Below, piece after piece: positions 50,537-61,553 of a stretch of DNA of 64,000 nucleotides. The position numbers and the translations under genes were made by a program. The notes under the pieces are model-generated. The model saw nothing but the letters and a program-made list of their open reading frames with translations, was not told the origin of the DNA and ran no database searches. Positions within the stretch are counted from its first letter, which is position 1. Each line of letters starts with the position of its first letter. The DNA comes from Candidatus Rokuibacteriota bacterium (GTDB taxonomy: Bacteria; Methylomirabilota; Methylomirabilia; Rokubacteriales; CSP1-6): positions 34,463-98,462 of the forward strand of contig QHSL01000073.1 of assembly GCA_003220435.1 (NCBI GenBank). Direction: 5' to 3'.

Positions 50537-51667
50537 ATGAGGCTCCAGGCGGCGGGCGCGATTCTGGGAGGACTGCTCTTCGGCTGCACGAGCCTCGCCG
50601 GCGCTCAAGTCACCCTCAACGTGGTGACCGCCGGCGACACCAACATGCACGATCTCCAGCGAAACGTCCTGGCGCCCGAGTTCGAGAAGCGAAATCCGGG
50701 CGTGAAGATCAACGCGGTCGGCAGCGGCCCCGGCGAGGCCGGTAGCCGGGTCGTCGTGAACAAGCTCAAGAGCCAGAAGGACGCCGGAGTCGCCAAGTGG
50801 GACATCGACGTGGCCATCGTCCACCAGATCGTGATGCCGGACCTCATTCAGCAGAACCTCGCGGCCCGCTACGCGCCCGACCTCGCCACCTGGAAGCTCA
50901 TGACGGCCTCCGACGGACGGAACGCGCTCGGCTTCAACGTCGAAGGTTACGTGATGCCGATGTTCCACAGCCAGGTGGTCCTCGCCTACAACCCCGAGAT
51001 GGTCAAGAGCCCGCCCGGCACGTTCGAGGATCTGGTGGGCTGGATCAAGGCCAACCCCAAAAAGTTCGGCTACAACGGCGTCAAGGGTGGGATGAGCGGC
51101 GTGGCCTTCACGACGGGGTGGACGTACTGGAAGACCGGGCAGTACGACCAGTACGCGAAGGGGCCCTATGACAAGGGCGCCGAAGCGGGCTGGCCGACCG
51201 CGATCAAGGAGTTGAAGGCTCTGCCGGTGACCCTCACCTCGGGCAACAACGACACGCTGGACCGCCTCAACCGGGGCGAGATCGCGATGGGGCCAGTCTG
51301 GGTGGACATGCTGATCGACCTGAAGAACCAGGGGCGGATGGGTCCCAAGATTCGCATGAAGCTGATCGCGCCGGGCTTTCCGGGTCAGCCGATGTATCTC
51401 GTCGTGCCGCAGAACGCGGCAAACGGGAGCGCAGCCCGGAAGTACGTCGAGTTCATCACCTCGCCGGAGATCCAGGCCCGGGTTATCGTGGAGCGCAACG
51501 GCTGGTATCCCGGCATCGACGGCCAGCACGTGCTCCCTCACGTGTCGGACAAGGCGAAGGCGCTCCTCTTCCAGGACGTGCCGCCCGAGGCCCTGGCGCG
51601 ACACGGGCTCTCCTTTCCGCTGAGCTCGTACTTCAAGGACCTGATGACCGCGTACGAGGAACACTGA
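50537..51667 (+). CDS. Periplasmic binding protein (SBP family 1-like), first importer
   Basis: The 376-residue protein follows GAGGAGGG and has a signal segment (AAGAILGGLLFGCTSLAGA; the Cys in LLFGC might also be a lipobox). It shows the family 1/polyamine-type pattern VTLNVVTAGDTNMHDLQRNVLAPEFEKRNPGVKI at the N-terminus and NPEMVKSPPGTFEDLVGWIKANP near the hinge. It delivers an unknown solute to the permeases encoded immediately downstream; relatives include spermidine/putrescine, iron and YnjB-like proteins. Confidence 0.85.
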   Translation: MRLQAAGAILGGLLFGCTSLAGAQVTLNVVTAGDTNMHDLQRNVLAPEFEKRNPGVKINAVGSGPGEAGSRVVVNKLKSQKDAGVAKWDIDVAIVHQIVMPDLIQQNLAARYAPDLATWKLMTASDGRNALGFNVEGYVMPMFHSQVVLAYNPEMVKSPPGTFEDLVGWIKANPKKFGYNGVKGGMSGVAFTTGWTYWKTGQYDQYAKGPYDKGAEAGWPTAIKELKALPVTLTSGNNDTLDRLNRGEIAMGPVWVDMLIDLKNQGRMGPKIRMKLIAPGFPGQPMYLVVPQNAANGSAARKYVEFITSPEIQARVIVERNGWYPGIDGQHVLPHVSDKAKALLFQDVPPEALARHGLSFPLSSYFKDLMTAYEEH

Positions 51668-51692
51668 GACGCCACGGCTCCTGAGCCTGGCC

Positions 51693-52481
51693 GTGGCGGC
51701 GCCGCCGCTGGCCATCGTCGTCTGGCTGTTCTTCGTTCCGTTCCTGTCCTCGGCCCACCTGAGCTTCCTCCGAGACGGGCAGTGGTCACTGCAGAACTAC
51801 GCCCTGGTGTGGCGGCTCTACAAGATCGACGTCCTGTACACCCTCGGCATCTCGCTGCTGAGCCTCGCCCTCGTGATCGGCATCGCCGCCCTCGTGTGCG
51901 GCTACATCAGAATCGTCGGCCACCGGGCGGTCGAGTTCCTCTTCAAGGTCCCCCTCTTCGTGCCCTTCGTCGTGGTGGGCCACGGGATGCGAGTCCTGCT
52001 CGCGCCGCGCGGGACTCTCAACTCCGCCCTCGCCCAGGTCGGCGTCGTCGATCTGAGCGATCCCCCCTCGATCGCCTTCAGCTGGATCGGCATCGTGATC
52101 TCGCTCGTGTGGAAGAATCTCGCGCTCGCCGTGCTGCTGGTGCTGGGCGCCTACCGCGCGGTGGACGAACCCTTCCTGGAGGCGGCGCGCAACATGGGGG
52201 CGTCGACGTTCCGGCAGATCCGCGACATCCTGCTGCCGATGTCGGCGCCCTCGCTCGTGGTCGCTTCGGCGTTCATGTTCACCTCCATGCTGGCGTCCTT
52301 TTCCATTCCCCTCATGATCGGCGGCGGCGAGCCGCCGCACATGCTGATGGTCGACGTGTACTACCGGATCAACTATCAGGACGACCTGGGGACGGCGAAC
52401 GCCCTCGGCATGGTCTCCTACCTGTTCGCGATGGGCGTGGCCGGGTACTACCTCCGCACCATCACCGCGAGGCCGCTCTGA
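51693..52481 (+). CDS. ABC importer permease (PotB/CysW-like), first importer
   Basis: A 262-residue frame starting at GTG 51693; the preceding sequence in frame (TPRLLSLAVAAPPLA) suggests that a CTG or other start slightly upstream might be used, as there is no ribosome site. Six transmembrane helices and the EAA loop EAARNMGASTFRQIRDILLPMSAPS are clear. It is coupled to the binding-protein gene (26 bases) and would pair with the following permease gene. Confidence 0.82.
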   Translation: MAAPPLAIVVWLFFVPFLSSAHLSFLRDGQWSLQNYALVWRLYKIDVLYTLGISLLSLALVIGIAALVCGYIRIVGHRAVEFLFKVPLFVPFVVVGHGMRVLLAPRGTLNSALAQVGVVDLSDPPSIAFSWIGIVISLVWKNLALAVLLVLGAYRAVDEPFLEAARNMGASTFRQIRDILLPMSAPSLVVASAFMFTSMLASFSIPLMIGGGEPPHMLMVDVYYRINYQDDLGTANALGMVSYLFAMGVAGYYLRTITARPL

Positions 52482-52507
52482 GCACGCCGGCACGCGGGCG
52501 CGCGTCC

Positions 52508-53258
52508 GTGTTCACGCGCCTCGCCCTGCGCATGGCGGCGACCGTGCTGGTCACGTTCGTCATCTTCGCTCCGCTCTCCAGCCTGGTGCTCTGGTCCTTC
52601 ACGCGCCGGTGGTCCTGGCCGCATCCGTTCCCCCAGGAGCTGGGCCTCTTCTATTTTCCTCATCGCGGTGATCGTGACCGCCGCCACGCTCGTGCTGACG
52701 GTCCCGCTCGCCTACCTTCTGGCCCGCTATCCCGTGCCGTTCAAGGCGGTGATCCTCCTCGTCTTCCTGTTGCCCCACGCCTTCCCGCAGCTGCCCGTGT
52801 TCGTCAATACGACCACGCTGCTCTACCGGGTCAACCTCGCCGCGAGCTTCTCCGGCGTCGTGCTCATCCACATGGTGGGCGCCCTCGTGTATGCGGTGTG
52901 GACCATGACCGCGGTGTTCCGGTCGATTCCCGAGAGCCTGGAGGAGGCGGCGTGGAACCTCGGGGCCTCCCGTCTCAAGACGTTTCTCACGGTGGCCTTG
53001 CCCCTGGCCACACCCGGCCTCGTCGCCAGCACGCTCCTGGTGTTCCTCTACTCCCTCGACGAGTTCACGGGCACGCTCCTCGTCGGGAGTCCGTTCGTCC
53101 TCACCCTGCCCGTCTACATGTATCGGACCTCCGTCGGCTACGAGCTCCAGGTCGCCTCGATCGCGGCCCTCGTTCTGATGCTCCCGGGCCTGGTGCTCCT
53201 CGTGGTCCTCGAGCGTTACCTGAAATCGGAGTACCTCTCGATGTTCGGCCGGCTCTGA
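52508..53258 (+). pseudogene. ABC importer permease (PotC-like), frameshifted with internal deletion
   Basis: The N-terminal part (VFTRLALRMAATVLVTFVIFAPLSSLVLW then TRRWSWPHPFPQELGLFYF) is in one frame, starting about 52508. From about 52655 the protein continues in another frame as FLIAVIVTAATLVLTVPLAYLLAR, through the EAA loop EAAWNLGASRLKTFLTVALPLA to SMFGRL. In related permeases roughly 20-25 residues lie between these two parts, so a deletion of about 70 bases that also shifts the frame is the simplest reading. It may be a real lesion or an assembly error. If real, the partner permease lacks its dimer mate. Confidence 0.65.
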
Positions 53259-53264
53259 GCCCGC

Positions 53265-54302
53265 GTGGAAGTCAGGGTCGAGGGGCTGGTCAAGCGATAC
53301 GGGCGGGTGACGGCGCTCGACGGCGTCAGCCTCGGGTTCGCGAGCGGTGGCCTCACCGCGATCTTGGGTCCGTCGGGGTGCGGGAAGACCACGCTTCTAC
53401 GGAGCCTGGCCGGCTTCGTCGCGGTGGACGGGGGACGCATCCTGTTCGGGCCGGAGGAAGTGACCGCGCTGCCGCCACAGGCGCGCGGCACGGCGATGGT
53501 GTTCCAGCACTACGCGCTCTGGCCCCACATGACGGTGTTCGACAACGTGGCCTACGGGCTGCGCCTGCGCAAGCTGCCGGACGCCGACGTGCGAAGGCGG
53601 GTCGAGAGGGTCCTCGACCTGGTCGAGATCGGCCGCATCACGGGGGTGATGCAGCGCCGGCCGGCCGAGCTCTCGGGAGGCCAGCAGCAACGGGTCGCGC
53701 TCGCGCGGGCGCTGGTGGTGGAGCCCCGCGTGCTGCTGCTGGACGAGCCGCTGTCGAATCTGGACGCCAAGGTCCGCCAGCGTCTGCGGGCGGAGGTGCG
53801 GCGGCTCCAGAAAGCGGTCGGCATCACCGCCATCTACGTCACCCACGATCAGGAAGAGGCGCTCGCGATCGCCGACACCGTCGTCCTCATGAACGCCGGT
53901 CGCGTCGTCCAGAGCGGGAGCCCGCAGGAGATTTACTCCCGTCCCGAGAGCGCATTCACGGCCGAGTTTCTCGGCGTGTCGAATCAGCTCGCCGGCATCG
54001 CAGAAGCGGGCGGTGTCCGCATCGGCGCCCAGCGCCTGCCGTACGCGGGCGCCGTCCGTGGGCGCGCCACGCTGATCTTTCGGGCCACCGACGCGAGCCT
54101 CGCCACCGACGAGGAGGAAGCCGCTCCGGGGCACACGCTTCTCCGGGGCGTGCTGGAGGAGCGGCTCTTTCTCGGCTCGGTCTACCGCCACTACGTCCGG
54201 GTCGAGGGCGAGACCATCATGGTGGACGGGACGGAGCCGGTGGAAGGGGGACCAGTGACGGTGCGGGTCCCGGTGGCGAAGCTCCAGGTCTACGCCGCGT
54301 GA
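53265..54302 (+). CDS. ABC transporter ATPase (PotA/FbpC type)
   Basis: The 345-residue protein starts at GTG shortly after the permease stop. Walker A is GPSGCGKTT, Q-loop VFQHYALWPHM, signature LSGGQQQRVALARAL and Walker B VLLLDEPLSNLDAK; a C-terminal TOBE-like domain follows residue 240. This type energises spermidine, ferric-iron or similar importers. It closes the first importer set, and no other ATPase gene accompanies the second set (54387-57610). It probably serves both. Confidence 0.87.
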   Translation: MEVRVEGLVKRYGRVTALDGVSLGFASGGLTAILGPSGCGKTTLLRSLAGFVAVDGGRILFGPEEVTALPPQARGTAMVFQHYALWPHMTVFDNVAYGLRLRKLPDADVRRRVERVLDLVEIGRITGVMQRRPAELSGGQQQRVALARALVVEPRVLLLDEPLSNLDAKVRQRLRAEVRRLQKAVGITAIYVTHDQEEALAIADTVVLMNAGRVVQSGSPQEIYSRPESAFTAEFLGVSNQLAGIAEAGGVRIGAQRLPYAGAVRGRATLIFRATDASLATDEEEAAPGHTLLRGVLEERLFLGSVYRHYVRVEGETIMVDGTEPVEGGPVTVRVPVAKLQVYAA

Positions 54303-54315
54303 GGCGCCACGTGTC

Positions 54316-54344
54316 TTGCCGTGCGGCCGAGCCGCGTCTATCAT
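54316..54344 (+). promoter_or_regulatory. Sigma-70-like promoter of the second importer operon
   Basis: TTGCCG (54316-54321), a 17-base spacer, and TATCAT (54339-54344). The binding-protein ATG lies 43 bases downstream. Confidence 0.5.
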
Positions 54345-54386
54345 CGCTGCCGCGTCAGCCTGATCCTTTCCTCCACGGGGGAGTTC

Positions 54387-55433
54387 ATGCGTCAGAAGTC
54401 CCGTCTCGGAAATGTCGTGCTCCTCGCGACGTGCGCCGTCGCCACCATCGTCCTGCTGCCAGGGACGGCGCGCGCCGAGGGTAATCTCACCCTCTACTGC
54501 AGCCCGCAGATCGAGTGGTGCCAGCTCCTGATCGCGGCGTTCACCAAGGCCACCGGGATCAAGGTCGCGATGACCCGCAAGAGCTCGGGCGAGACGTTCG
54601 CCCAGATCAAGGCCGAGGCGAACAACCCGAAGGGAGACGTGTGGTGGGGCGGCACCGGCGACCCGCACTTGCAGGCGGCGGAGGAAGGCCTCACGCTCGA
54701 GTACCGGTCCCCGCGCCTGGGCGAGCTCCAGGAGTGGGCGACGAGCCAGGCAAAGGCGTCCGGATATCGCACCGTCGGGATCTATGCCGGCGCCCTCGGG
54801 TTCGGGTACAACACCGAGTTGGTCGCGAAGAAGAAGCTGCCGGAGCCGAAGTGCTGGAAGGACCTGGCCCGACCCGAGTTCAAGGGAGAAGTCCAGGTCG
54901 CCGACCCCAACTCGTCGGGCACCTCGTACACGATGCTCGCCACGATGGTCCAGCTCCTCGGCGAAGCGGAGGCGTTCGAGTACTTGAAGAAGCTGCACCG
55001 GAACGTGAACCAGTACACCAAGTCTGGCTCCGCTCCGATCAAGGCCGCCGCTCAGGGCGAGACGGCCGTCGGCATCGTCTTCATGCACGACGCGGTGACC
55101 ATGGCGGTGCGCGGCGCTCCCATCAAGACCATCGCCCCGTGCGAGGGCACCGGGTACGAGGTCGGCTCGATGAGCATCATCAAGGGCGCCCGAAACCTCG
55201 AGTCCGCCAAGAAATTCTACGACTGGGCGCTGACGGCGACGGCGCAGGGCCTCGGCGCCAAGGCCGAGGCGTACCAGGTGCCGTCGAACAAGGGAGCCGT
55301 GACACCGCCGCAGGCCCCCAAGCTCGGGGAGATCAAGCTCATCGACTACGACTTCGTCAAGTTCGGCTCCTCCGCCGAACGGAAGCGCCTCCTCGAGAAG
55401 TGGGGGAAGGAGGTCAAGTCGCTCCCCCAGTAG
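54387..55433 (+). CDS. Periplasmic binding protein (ferric-iron/2-aminoethylphosphonate type), second importer
   Basis: The 348-residue protein starts at MRQKSRLGN after GGGGGAG and has a signal peptide ending GTARA. The sequence LTLYCSPQIEWCQLLIAAFTKATGIKVAMTRKSSGETFAQIKAEA is the N-terminus of the FbpA/PhnS-like family 1 binding proteins. KKLPEPKCWKDLARPEFKGEVQVADPNSSGTSYTML is the hinge. Iron-binding tyrosine pairs are not obvious, so the ligand may be an organophosphonate or another anion. Two cysteines near the N-terminus could form a disulfide. Confidence 0.83.
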   Translation: MRQKSRLGNVVLLATCAVATIVLLPGTARAEGNLTLYCSPQIEWCQLLIAAFTKATGIKVAMTRKSSGETFAQIKAEANNPKGDVWWGGTGDPHLQAAEEGLTLEYRSPRLGELQEWATSQAKASGYRTVGIYAGALGFGYNTELVAKKKLPEPKCWKDLARPEFKGEVQVADPNSSGTSYTMLATMVQLLGEAEAFEYLKKLHRNVNQYTKSGSAPIKAAAQGETAVGIVFMHDAVTMAVRGAPIKTIAPCEGTGYEVGSMSIIKGARNLESAKKFYDWALTATAQGLGAKAEAYQVPSNKGAVTPPQAPKLGEIKLIDYDFVKFGSSAERKRLLEKWGKEVKSLPQ

Positions 55434-55456
55434 CTCGCGCGCGGCGGAGCTGAGCC

Positions 55457-57610
55457 ATGAATCGGGCCGTTCTCGGGTGGGCCGGCGCCGGGGGGATCGC
55501 CTTCGCGATCCTGCCGTGGTACGCGACCGAGGACGGGATCTTCGCGCTCGGCTGGCTGAGCAAGTATCCCCTCGATCGCGCCGCCGGCCCCGCCCTCGTC
55601 CAGGCTCTGCTTTACGAGCGCCTCTCCCTCCTCCCCGTGCTTCCACTCCTCCTCGCTCCGCTGGCCATCCGGCGCCTCAGAGGCTCCGGCGCCCGCTCGA
55701 CTCTGCTGCTGACCGTCGGCGCCAGCGGCATGACATGGGTCGCGCTTCAGGGCTTCGCGGTGGGCGGCCAGCCCGGCATCGGCATCGGGGGTCTCGTCGT
55801 CGGCGCCGCGCTCCTCATGATCTTCTGCGGCGGCATGGCCGCGAAGGGAGCCTTCAACGGCGACCGGTTCGTCAGCGGGGGGATCGGCGCCGTCGTCGCC
55901 CTCGTCGTCGTCTTCGTCTTCTATCCGGTCTCGCGCGTCCTCGTCGGCGCCGTCCTGGACAACAGCGGCGCCTTCGCGCCGCGCGAGTTCTGGACCAAGC
56001 TTTCCGCCCGTGAGGTGTGGGGGCTCGACTGCCTGGTCTCGTCGGCCGGATGCGGGGTGGCGTGGAACACCGTGCTCCTCGGCGTCCTCGTCGCGGCGAG
56101 CAGCACGGCGCTCGGTCTTGCGTTCGCGCTGATCGTCACCCGCACGGAGTTCCGAGCCAAGAAGGCGCTGCGCGTGCTGACGGTGCTGCCCGTCATCACG
56201 CCCCCGTTCGTGATCGGTCTTGCCGTGATCCTCCTCTTCGGCCGCGCGGGCGCGGTCACCACGTTCATAGAGTCGGCCTTCGGGGTAGTGCCATCGCGCT
56301 GGATCTACGGTCTGCCCGGCGTCTGGCTCGCCCAGGTGCTCGCCTTCACCCCCATCGCCTTTCTCGTCCTCATCGGTGTCGTGGAAGGCGTCAGCCCATC
56401 GATGGAGGAGGCGGCACAGACGCTCCGTGCCGATCGCTGGCGCACGTTCACCACTGTCTCGCTCCCGCTGATGCGCCCCGGTCTCGCCAACGCGTTCCTG
56501 CTCGGCTTCATCGAGAGCCTCGCCGACTTCGGCAACCCGCTCGTCCTCGGCGGCAATTTCCACGTGCTGTCGATCTCTATTTTCTTTGCGGTCGTCGGGG
56601 CTCAGCACGACAGCAGCCGAGCCGCCGTGCTCTCGATCGTGCTCCTCGTGTTCACGCTCGGCGCCTTCTATGCCCAGCGGCGCTGGCTCGGGCGGCGCTC
56701 GTACGCCACCGTCACCGGCCGGGGAGACTCCGGGCTTCACCCGCCGTTGCCGGTGTCGGTACGTCGGCTCGTCTACGCGACGGCATTGCCGTGGGCCGTC
56801 TTCACGGCGGTCATCTACACGATGATCCTGGTCGGCGGGTTCGTCGAGACCTGGGGACGGGACCATCGCTTCTCGCTCCGCCATTACGTGGCCGCGTTCG
56901 CCGTCGACGTCACCGAATTCGGCCTGATCTGGAAGGGGGCGGCCTGGAACTCATTCTGGACGACCGTCGAGATTTCCGCGATCGCGGCGCCGCTGACCGC
57001 GACGCTCGGGCTTCTCACCGCCTACCTGCTCGAGCGCCAGCGCTTTCGAGGCAAAGAGGCGTTCGAGTTCGGGACCATGCTGAGCTTCGCGATCCCCGGC
57101 ACCGTGATCGGGATCAGCTACATCCTGGCCTTCAACACGCCGCCGATCGAGCTGACCGGTACCGGGATCATCCTGGTCATCTGCTTCGTCTTTCGCAACA
57201 TGCCCGTGGGGGTCCGCGCCGGCATCGCGGCCATGAGCCAGATCGACCGGAGCCTGGACGAAGCCTCCCTCACCCTCGGCGCCCGGAGCCTGACGACCAT
57301 CCGTCGCGTGATCCTGCCCCTTCTGCGGCCGGCCATCGTTGCCGCGCTGGTCTTCAGCTTCGTGCGCGCGATGACCGCGATCAGCGCCGTCATCTTCCTG
57401 GTCAGCGCCAACTACGACATGGCGACCTCGTACATCGTCGGCCGAGTCGAGAACGGTGATTACGGCCTGGCGATCGCGTATTGCTCCGTCCTCATCGCGT
57501 TCATGGTCGCCGTGGTGCTCCTGATCCAGCTCGTCGTCGGTCGGCGGCGTCTCGGCCGGCGGGCTCCCACCGCGGTGAGCCTCGAAGGCCAGCCGACGTC
57601 GAGCCTATAG
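55457..57610 (+). CDS. Double-length ABC importer permease (AfuB/FbpB-like), second importer
   Basis: The 717-residue membrane protein contains two permease halves in one chain. Each has an EAA loop: MEEAAQTLRADRWRTFTTVSLPLMRP near residue 315 and LDEASLTLGARSLTTIRRVILPLLRP near residue 600. There are about fourteen helices, including an unusual N-terminal group of four or five before the first permease half. The fused layout is typical of ferric-iron permeases, so only one gene is needed for the pore. An ATPase is not encoded in this operon. Confidence 0.86.
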   Translation: MNRAVLGWAGAGGIAFAILPWYATEDGIFALGWLSKYPLDRAAGPALVQALLYERLSLLPVLPLLLAPLAIRRLRGSGARSTLLLTVGASGMTWVALQGFAVGGQPGIGIGGLVVGAALLMIFCGGMAAKGAFNGDRFVSGGIGAVVALVVVFVFYPVSRVLVGAVLDNSGAFAPREFWTKLSAREVWGLDCLVSSAGCGVAWNTVLLGVLVAASSTALGLAFALIVTRTEFRAKKALRVLTVLPVITPPFVIGLAVILLFGRAGAVTTFIESAFGVVPSRWIYGLPGVWLAQVLAFTPIAFLVLIGVVEGVSPSMEEAAQTLRADRWRTFTTVSLPLMRPGLANAFLLGFIESLADFGNPLVLGGNFHVLSISIFFAVVGAQHDSSRAAVLSIVLLVFTLGAFYAQRRWLGRRSYATVTGRGDSGLHPPLPVSVRRLVYATALPWAVFTAVIYTMILVGGFVETWGRDHRFSLRHYVAAFAVDVTEFGLIWKGAAWNSFWTTVEISAIAAPLTATLGLLTAYLLERQRFRGKEAFEFGTMLSFAIPGTVIGISYILAFNTPPIELTGTGIILVICFVFRNMPVGVRAGIAAMSQIDRSLDEASLTLGARSLTTIRRVILPLLRPAIVAALVFSFVRAMTAISAVIFLVSANYDMATSYIVGRVENGDYGLAIAYCSVLIAFMVAVVLLIQLVVGRRRLGRRAPTAVSLEGQPTSSL

Positions 57611-58492
57611 CCCCGCGGCGGCGGCGGCCCGACTCAGGTTGAGGAAACCGAGACGGGCATATGCCGCGGGGTTGGCCACCGCCGGATCCTGGTCCGCCTC
57701 GACGATCAGCCAGCCGGAATATCCGACGGCCTTCAGGACGGGCAGCAGCGCGCCGTAATCGATCCCGCCGTCGCCGGGTACGGTGAACACTCCCGCCAGC
57801 ACCATGTCGAGGAAACTCCGGTCGCTCCGGCGGACCTCGGCGAGCACACCTGGGCGCACGTCCTTACAGTGCACGTGGGCCAGTCGCCGCGCGTGACGGC
57901 GCGCCACCCGGGTGAGGTTCCCGCCCGCATACGCGAGGTGACCGGTATCGAGGAGCAGCCCGACCGGCTCCCCGGCGACCTCCATCAGCCGGTCGATCTC
58001 CTCTTCCGTCTCCACCACGGTCCCGATGTGATGGTGGTACGCGAGCCGGAGACCCCGCCCCCGGAGATACTCGGCGACCTCCGTCAGGCGCTCGCCGAAC
58101 CGCGGCCACTCGTCGAGGCCGAGCGTGGGTCGCCGCGAGCGCGGCACCGCGCGCTGAGCGTGGATGCTGCCGGTCTCCTCCGCGAACACCATGACGCTGC
58201 AGCCCATCTCCTCCAGCAGCTCGACGTCAGCCTGCATCGCCTCGATCTCTTCCCGCGCCGAGCGAGTCTGCAGGTAGGCACCGTGCCAGCCGGAGACGAG
58301 GCTCAGGCCGTGGCGGACGAGGAGTGGGCGCAGCTCACCCGCGTTGCGCGGGAACTTGCGGCCGAGCTCGATGCCGTCGTATCCCGCCGCACGAGCCTCC
58401 TGCAAGCAGACCTCGAGCGGCGTGTCGTCGCCTAGCTCGGGCATGTCGTCGTTGGTCCAGCCGATGGGATTGATTCCCAGCCTGACCGGCAA
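57605..58492 (-). CDS. iolE: Inosose dehydratase-like (IolE)
   Basis: The 295-residue protein opens with the IolE signature VRLGINPIGWTNDDMPELG and continues GYDGIELGRKFP. It also has VMVFAEETGSI, LAYHHHIGTVVETEEEIDRLME, LLLDTGHLAYAGG and HVHCKDV, with metal ligands Glu, Asp, His and Glu in an AP-endonuclease-type TIM barrel. It would dehydrate 2-keto-myo-inositol to a diketone. It lies 12 bases downstream (in transcription) of the iolD-like gene. Confidence 0.85.
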   Translation of the reverse strand: MPVRLGINPIGWTNDDMPELGDDTPLEVCLQEARAAGYDGIELGRKFPRNAGELRPLLVRHGLSLVSGWHGAYLQTRSAREEIEAMQADVELLEEMGCSVMVFAEETGSIHAQRAVPRSRRPTLGLDEWPRFGERLTEVAEYLRGRGLRLAYHHHIGTVVETEEEIDRLMEVAGEPVGLLLDTGHLAYAGGNLTRVARRHARRLAHVHCKDVRPGVLAEVRRSDRSFLDMVLAGVFTVPGDGGIDYGALLPVLKAVGYSGWLIVEADQDPAVANPAAYARLGFLNLSRAAAAAGL

Positions 58493-58504
58493 CGCTAGCC
58501 GCTC

Positions 58505-60352
<1,848 letters not shown>

Positions 60353-60380
60353 GGCGGCTTCTCCTCCAACAATTTCAGGC

Positions 60381-60388
60381 TACTATAG
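60381..60388. promoter_or_regulatory. Symmetric -10-like element between iolD and the dehydrogenase gene
   Basis: TACTATAG reads TACTAT on the plus strand and TATAGT on the minus strand (60382-60387). It lies 28 bases from the iolD start and about 50 from the dehydrogenase start. No clear -35 box. Confidence 0.35.
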
Positions 60389-60436
60389 CGCGACCCGGGG
60401 GCCTCCGAGCGTCAGGGGGATCGGGACAGCCAACGA

Positions 60437-61519
60437 ATGCCACGCATCAAGATAGGGGTCGTCGGTTGCGGGCTGATCGCCCAGATGATGCACCTGCCCC
60501 ATCTCCGGGAGCTCGCCGACTTCTATGAGGTGATCGCGCTCTGTGACGTGTCGCCGGCAACCCTGAAGCACGTGGCTGACCACTACGACATCCCTCGCCG
60601 TCATTCCGATTACCGTGATCTGCTCAAGGAGAATGTCGACGCCATCGCCGTCCTCAGCGCCGATTCTCACGGCCAGGTCATCGTCGACGCGCTCCGGGCG
60701 GGCAAGCACGTATTCACCGAGAAGCCGATGTGCTACACCCTGCGCGAAGCCGACGAGATCATGACGGCCCACGGGCAGGCAGGCACCGTGTGCCTGGTCG
60801 CCTACATGAAACGCTACGATCCCGCCGTCCGCTATGCCGCTCCCCTCATCCGGCGACTGCCCGATCTCCAGGCGATCCAGATCACCGTGCTCCATCCTTC
60901 CGAGGCGAACCAGATCGGCCACCACGATCTGCGGCGGTTCGCGGATGTCCCCGACGAAGCGGCGGCGCGCCTGCGCGGAGAGCAGGACCGCTTGATCCAC
61001 GAAGCGATCGGCGACTGCACGCCTCTCGAGCGCCGTGTCTTCGCCGGGAACTTGCTCTCGACACTTGTCCACGACATCAACTTGCTCCGCGGCTTGTCGG
61101 GCGACCCGTCGGAGGTGCTCTTCACCGACGTGTGGGCGGCGGGCGGCAGCCTGGTGACGTGCCTGCGTTATCCCTCGGGCGTGCGCGCCACGATCAGCCT
61201 GCACTACCTGCCGGATCTCGCCCACTATGAGGAGACGGTGATGTTCCTCGGTCGGGGGGATCGCGTGCGGCTCGTGTTCCCGTCTCCCTATTTCCGCAAT
61301 ATGCCCACCGCGGTCGTCGTGGAAGGGATGGAGGACGGCGGGGCGTTCGAAAGGCGGGTGACCGCGTCCATGAAGGAGGCGTTCAAGGAGGAGCTCGTGC
61401 ACTTCGCCGAATGCGTCGGCAGCGGCCTGACGCCCGAGACCCCGCCGGCGCAGGCTCGAGGCGACGTCGCGCTCCTCCACCGGATTTTTCACGCGCTCAA
61501 GCGCCCGCTGGCGGGATGA
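60437..61519 (+). CDS. Gfo/Idh/MocA-family dehydrogenase (inositol dehydrogenase-like)
   Basis: The 360-residue protein has the Rossmann motif IGVVGCGLIAQMMHLPHLREL, the hallmark EKPMCYTLREADEIM, and VAYMKRYDPAV. A later HDINLLRGLSG supplies a conserved Asp/His. The family oxidises sugars, inositols or related polyols with NAD(P). Divergent placement next to iolD/iolE makes an inositol or inositol-like substrate plausible, though the N-terminal and EKP motifs do not separate it from other family members. Confidence 0.83.
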   Translation: MPRIKIGVVGCGLIAQMMHLPHLRELADFYEVIALCDVSPATLKHVADHYDIPRRHSDYRDLLKENVDAIAVLSADSHGQVIVDALRAGKHVFTEKPMCYTLREADEIMTAHGQAGTVCLVAYMKRYDPAVRYAAPLIRRLPDLQAIQITVLHPSEANQIGHHDLRRFADVPDEAAARLRGEQDRLIHEAIGDCTPLERRVFAGNLLSTLVHDINLLRGLSGDPSEVLFTDVWAAGGSLVTCLRYPSGVRATISLHYLPDLAHYEETVMFLGRGDRVRLVFPSPYFRNMPTAVVVEGMEDGGAFERRVTASMKEAFKEELVHFAECVGSGLTPETPPAQARGDVALLHRIFHALKRPLAG

Positions 61520-61553
61520 GCAACAGCCGGAGCGACGGCTTGGAGGATCGTCC

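Noticed and set aside
49700..51715. Minus-strand extension of the carbamate kinase frame to over 1000 codons
   Set aside because: The part beyond 49700 is antisense to the HAD phosphatase and binding-protein genes; the kinase start at 49666 gives the normal length.
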